From: Deltaproteobacteria bacterium
GTDB lineage: Bacteria > Desulfobacterota > Binatia > HRBIN30 > JACQVA1
DNA length: 62,094 nt
Assembly: GCA_016210005.1 (NCBI GenBank)
Contig: JACQVA010000184.1
Coordinates: 1 to 62,094 of the forward strand
Direction: 5' to 3'
This document shows, one piece after another, positions 59,791 to 62,094 of this stretch. The notes under the pieces were generated by a model. It was not told where the DNA came from and ran no database searches. It saw nothing but the letters and a program-made list of their open reading frames with translations. Both the position numbers and the translations under genes were made by a program. The stretch's first letter is position 1, and every line of letters begins with the position of its first letter.

Positions 59791-61440
59791 ATGAGACGAA
59801 TGGGTAACGGCCGGTGTGCGCCTATTCTCGTGCTGGCTGCCCATAAGTTGGTCGGCGAGGCGTTTGCTTGTAGCCTTCGACTCACCACTGCGCTGTGTGC
59901 GCCGCTGGCCGCCTTTACTGCTGGAGCTGTAGCCAGGCTGGCGGAGCAGTTGACTGCTGCGCCCGAGCTGGCGATCGTGATCAGCCCCGATGTCGCCGTC
60001 TTGACTGGGGCCATTCGCGCGCTCAAACGACAATGGCCCACGGTGAGGGCACTGGCCGTGGCTGTGCCGAACCAGGAGACTGCGCTGATCTCGGTCGACA
60101 CGCTGCGCGCGGACCATCTCGGGAGCTACGGCAGTTCAGAGAGCCTCACGCCGCACCTCGACCGTCTGGGAGCCGACGGCGTGGTGTTTGAGCATAGCAT
60201 CACGTCGTCACCGTGGACGCTGCCGGCGATGGCATCGCTGTTTACCGGCCTCTATCCCCGCCACCACGGCGCGGGAACCATCACCAACCATCGCACGCCT
60301 CTGGGACGCGCGCCGCTACCCCCCGGCTCGTGGACCGTCGCCACGGCCTTGCGCGAACGCGGCTATCGCACGCACGCCATCGTGACCAATCCCTATCTCG
60401 CCCTGCATTATGGCTTGGGCGAAGGGTTCGATGCCTACGAGAACATCACGATTGAGTCGGAGGCTTTCCTGTCATTTCGGGAGACGACGGCCGGTCGGTT
60501 GCTCAACTGGCTGCGTCCCGATCTCGTGATCGGCGACCGCGGGGAGACGGTCAGTCGACGGGCGCAACAGTGGCTCGCCACCGTCGACCCGGCACAGCCA
60601 TTCTTGCTGTGGCTGCACTACCTCGACCCGCATCCGCCTTACAGCCGCGCCGGGGTCACGAGGCACAAGAGCCTCCGCGGGGACATGGCCTTCGAACCGG
60701 CCACCGCGGGATCGGCGCCGCTGAGTCTCACGTCGCCCGACGTGGCCCGGCTCCGCAGTGGGGAGATTCGGCTGAGCGACGCAGAGAAGGAATCGGTTCG
60801 CACGTTGTACCGTGCCGAGGTGGCGAGCGTGGACGCCGCTATTGGCTCGGTACTCGATGCGCTCGACGCCCGCGGCTTGCGGGAGCAGACCTTGGTGGTC
60901 TGCATCGCCGACCACGGCGAGGAATTCTGGGAGCACGGCGGTGTCGAGCACGGGCACACGGTGTACGAGGAGCTGGTGCGCGTGCCGCTGCTGATGCGCT
61001 GGCCGGGCAGATTGCCGCACACGCGCATCGGACAGCTGACCCGTATCATCGACGTGGCGCCGACGATTCTCGACCTGCTCGGCCCCCCGGCACCGGCGGG
61101 CCTTGACGGCACGTCGCTGGTGCCGCTTCTTCGCGGCGAGAAGGTGGCGCCACGAACTGCGCTGACCGAGAACATGCTGTTCGCGGAGGAACGCGTTGGG
61201 CTGCGCACCGCCGGGCACAAGTACGTTCGCTGGCCCTCGGGCAAGGAGGAGGTGTACAATCTGCTCCAGGATCCGCGGGAGCTGCGTGATCTGGCGGGTA
61301 TCGATGCCGCCGTCAGCCCGTTGCGCCAGCTCTTCGCCGAACTCGACCGTAGCACCATCGTGCGACCCGAGAGCGTGCTGGCGCCGGCACTGGGCGAGAA
61401 GACCCGGAGTGCGCTGCGGGCACTGGGGTATCTGCACTGA
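59791..61440 (+). CDS. sulfatase-type hydrolase with receiver-like N-terminal extension
   Basis: A 549-residue protein starting at ATG 59791, with GGAGG five nt upstream. From ~residue 97 it is an alkaline-phosphatase-superfamily sulfatase: ALISVDTLRADHLGSYG (metal Asp), SPWTLPAMASLFTGLYPRHHG, DHGEEFWEHGGVEHGHTVYEELVRVPLLMRWPG (metal Asp/His). The canonical sulfatase C/S-x-P-x-R is replaced by PWTLP, as in related sulfatase-like hydrolases that probably use Thr. Residues ~1-95 (ILVLAAHKLVGEAFACSLRL, AELAIVISPDVAVLTGAIRALKRQWPTVRALAV) resemble a degenerate receiver (REC) domain without a phosphorylatable Asp. This join may be an old recombination product. Confidence 0.78.
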   Translation: MRRMGNGRCAPILVLAAHKLVGEAFACSLRLTTALCAPLAAFTAGAVARLAEQLTAAPELAIVISPDVAVLTGAIRALKRQWPTVRALAVAVPNQETALISVDTLRADHLGSYGSSESLTPHLDRLGADGVVFEHSITSSPWTLPAMASLFTGLYPRHHGAGTITNHRTPLGRAPLPPGSWTVATALRERGYRTHAIVTNPYLALHYGLGEGFDAYENITIESEAFLSFRETTAGRLLNWLRPDLVIGDRGETVSRRAQQWLATVDPAQPFLLWLHYLDPHPPYSRAGVTRHKSLRGDMAFEPATAGSAPLSLTSPDVARLRSGEIRLSDAEKESVRTLYRAEVASVDAAIGSVLDALDARGLREQTLVVCIADHGEEFWEHGGVEHGHTVYEELVRVPLLMRWPGRLPHTRIGQLTRIIDVAPTILDLLGPPAPAGLDGTSLVPLLRGEKVAPRTALTENMLFAEERVGLRTAGHKYVRWPSGKEEVYNLLQDPRELRDLAGIDAAVSPLRQLFAELDRSTIVRPESVLAPALGEKTRSALRALGYLH

Positions 61441-61449
61441 CACGAGGCA

Positions 61450-61784
61450 CGCGCTGCGAATGTCGTTGCATAACTCGATCGGCCTTCGTACAGGTTGGTC
61501 ATGGAGACCCCCCGCCGGCTGGCGCTGAGCGCAGCCACCGCCTGGCTCGGAGCCGTGCTCGCAGTGGCGGTGGCCGCCGAGCCGCCCGGCAAGGATCGGC
61601 AGCCGTCCCGCCCGCCGGCGGTGGCCGGGCAGCTGCTGGTACGCTTGCGTTCGGACTTCCCGGAATGCGCGCACTGTCTGGTGGCCAGCGGCCGGGGGCT
61701 GACCGCTGCCACCGGCACGCGGGTTCTCGATCAGGTGCGGCTGAAGCACGGCATCACGGCGATGGAGCCGGTGTTCGGCGGCGT
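61450..61784 (+). repeat. 335-bp direct repeat, copy 2
   Basis: Second copy of the segment at 57889-58223 (constant offset 3,561 bp), carrying leader DNA and the 5' end of the subtilase gene. Here the frame continues as expected for a subtilase propeptide, so this copy is the intact one. Confidence 0.85.
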
Positions 61785-62094
61785 GCATGCGGCCGAGCGG
61801 CGCAAGGCGGCGCAGCAGCGCTTCGGGGCCAAGGGGGCAAGAGGCGGTGCGGGGACTGTAGATCGTCGACTGTCGACCGTCGACTTGTCCCAGATCTATC
61901 TGGTGCGCGTGGATCCGAAGGCCGATGTGTTGAAAGTGGCCGCTGACTTCCGCCGCGACCCCAACGTGGTGTCGGCCGAGCCGAACTATCTGTACTCGAT
62001 CAAGTCGACAGGTGACCTCAGTCCGGAAGTGAACCTCGCGCCAAGGCGCAAAGCCGCAAAGCAGAGTACGGTCTCCGAAGAGGCGTCGCCAGCA
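61501..62094 (+). CDS. subtilase (S8 family) precursor, 5' part
   Basis: At least 198 codons from ATG 61501; the gene leaves the window at the right edge. It encodes a signal peptide (ALSAATAWLGAVLAVAVAAEP) and a propeptide of the fervidolysin/inhibitor-I9-like type (QLLVRLRSDFPECAHCLV, LSQIYLVRVDPKADVLKVAADFRRDPNVVSAEPNYLYSI). The last residues are a spacer before the catalytic domain (expected D-T-G, H-G-T-H, G-T-S-M), which lies beyond the edge. The propeptide predicts a subtilisin-like secreted protease; a protease inhibitor alone is less likely because of the signal and length. Confidence 0.75.
   Translation, partial: METPRRLALSAATAWLGAVLAVAVAAEPPGKDRQPSRPPAVAGQLLVRLRSDFPECAHCLVASGRGLTAATGTRVLDQVRLKHGITAMEPVFGGVHAAERRKAAQQRFGAKGARGGAGTVDRRLSTVDLSQIYLVRVDPKADVLKVAADFRRDPNVVSAEPNYLYSIKSTGDLSPEVNLAPRRKAAKQSTVSEEASPA

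Noticed and set aside
60472-61788. 438-codon minus-strand frame
   Set aside because: Antisense to the sulfatase and the subtilase start; a shadow of both.
1-62094. tRNA or rRNA genes
   Set aside because: No clover-leaf or rRNA-like stretch was noticed by eye; a covariance-model search would be needed to be certain.

Overview
The window is a GC-rich chromosomal stretch from what looks like an uncultured, didermic (two-membrane) environmental bacterium. OmpA-type lipoproteins, a DUF1302-type outer-membrane protein, apolipoprotein N-acyltransferase (Lnt), a MacAB-type exporter and type IV minor pilins all point to an outer membrane. The abundance of luciferase-like flavin oxidoreductase, deazaflavin-type nitroreductase, amidohydrolase, cohesin-like secreted proteins and a kinase/AAA/cyclase mega-regulator resembles the Binatota / 'Desulfobacterota_B' / deltaproteobacterial-like group. 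That placement is inference from gene content only; no rRNA or tRNA gene is visible.

Layout. 1-2.7 kb: a hairpin-rich left edge with the possible start of a broken gene, a deazaflavin-dependent nitroreductase-type protein and an Old-Yellow-Enzyme/2,4-dienoyl-CoA reductase-type flavoenzyme. 3.1-7.6 kb: an envelope block (two OmpA-domain proteins, a DUF3617 protein, a Cys-rich lipoprotein, a TIMP/netrin-like secreted protein). 8-18.8 kb: housekeeping and miscellaneous genes (uvrB, cupredoxin, secreted protein, hexapeptide acyltransferase, nitroreductase, a stand-alone integrase-SAM-like domain, an in-frame RsmD-CoaD fusion, aspartate aminotransferase, DUF1302 protein, cohesin-like protein). 18.9-23.9 kb: orphan DGQHR/DndB-like protein, carboxylesterase lipoprotein, HEAT-repeat protein, membrane protein. 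24-29.6 kb: a NarL-type histidine kinase and a LuxR-type response regulator flanking lnt and a secreted protein. 29.6-32.7 kb: a minor-pilin operon (FimT/GspH, PilV, PilW, PilX types). 33-37.3 kb: adaptor-ATPase-permease-permease exporter operon. 37.5-42 kb: a 1507-residue zinc ribbon-kinase-AAA-TPR-cyclase regulator. 42.3-46.8 kb: a catabolic-looking group (alpha/beta hydrolase, luciferase-like oxidoreductase, FAD oxidoreductase, Tat-type amidohydrolase). 46.9-49.4 kb: isoprenylcysteine-methyltransferase-like, UPF0104/LPG-synthase-TM and DUF3473-type polysaccharide deacetylase genes, translationally coupled.

The most striking part is 49.5-57.7 kb. A tightly overlapping six-gene operon encodes two ketosynthase pairs (each a catalytically complete KS plus a KS-like partner that has lost catalytic residues, as in KS-alpha/KS-beta chain-length-factor pairs), one FabG-type ketoreductase and a B12-binding radical SAM enzyme; a HydG/ThiH-like radical SAM gene converges on it. 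No acyl carrier protein, dehydratase or thioesterase gene is visible here. It looks like an unusual type II polyketide or specialised fatty-acid pathway; the product cannot be told from the sequence.

57.9-62.1 kb is a rearranged region. A 335-bp segment (leader plus 5' end of a subtilase gene) occurs twice at a constant offset of 3,561 bp. The first copy is cut off and joined head-to-head to a truncated cohesin-like gene; the second runs off the right edge. Between them are a secreted protein, a perfect 17-bp inverted repeat, a 7-bp tandem repeat and a sulfatase whose N-terminus looks like a grafted receiver-type domain.
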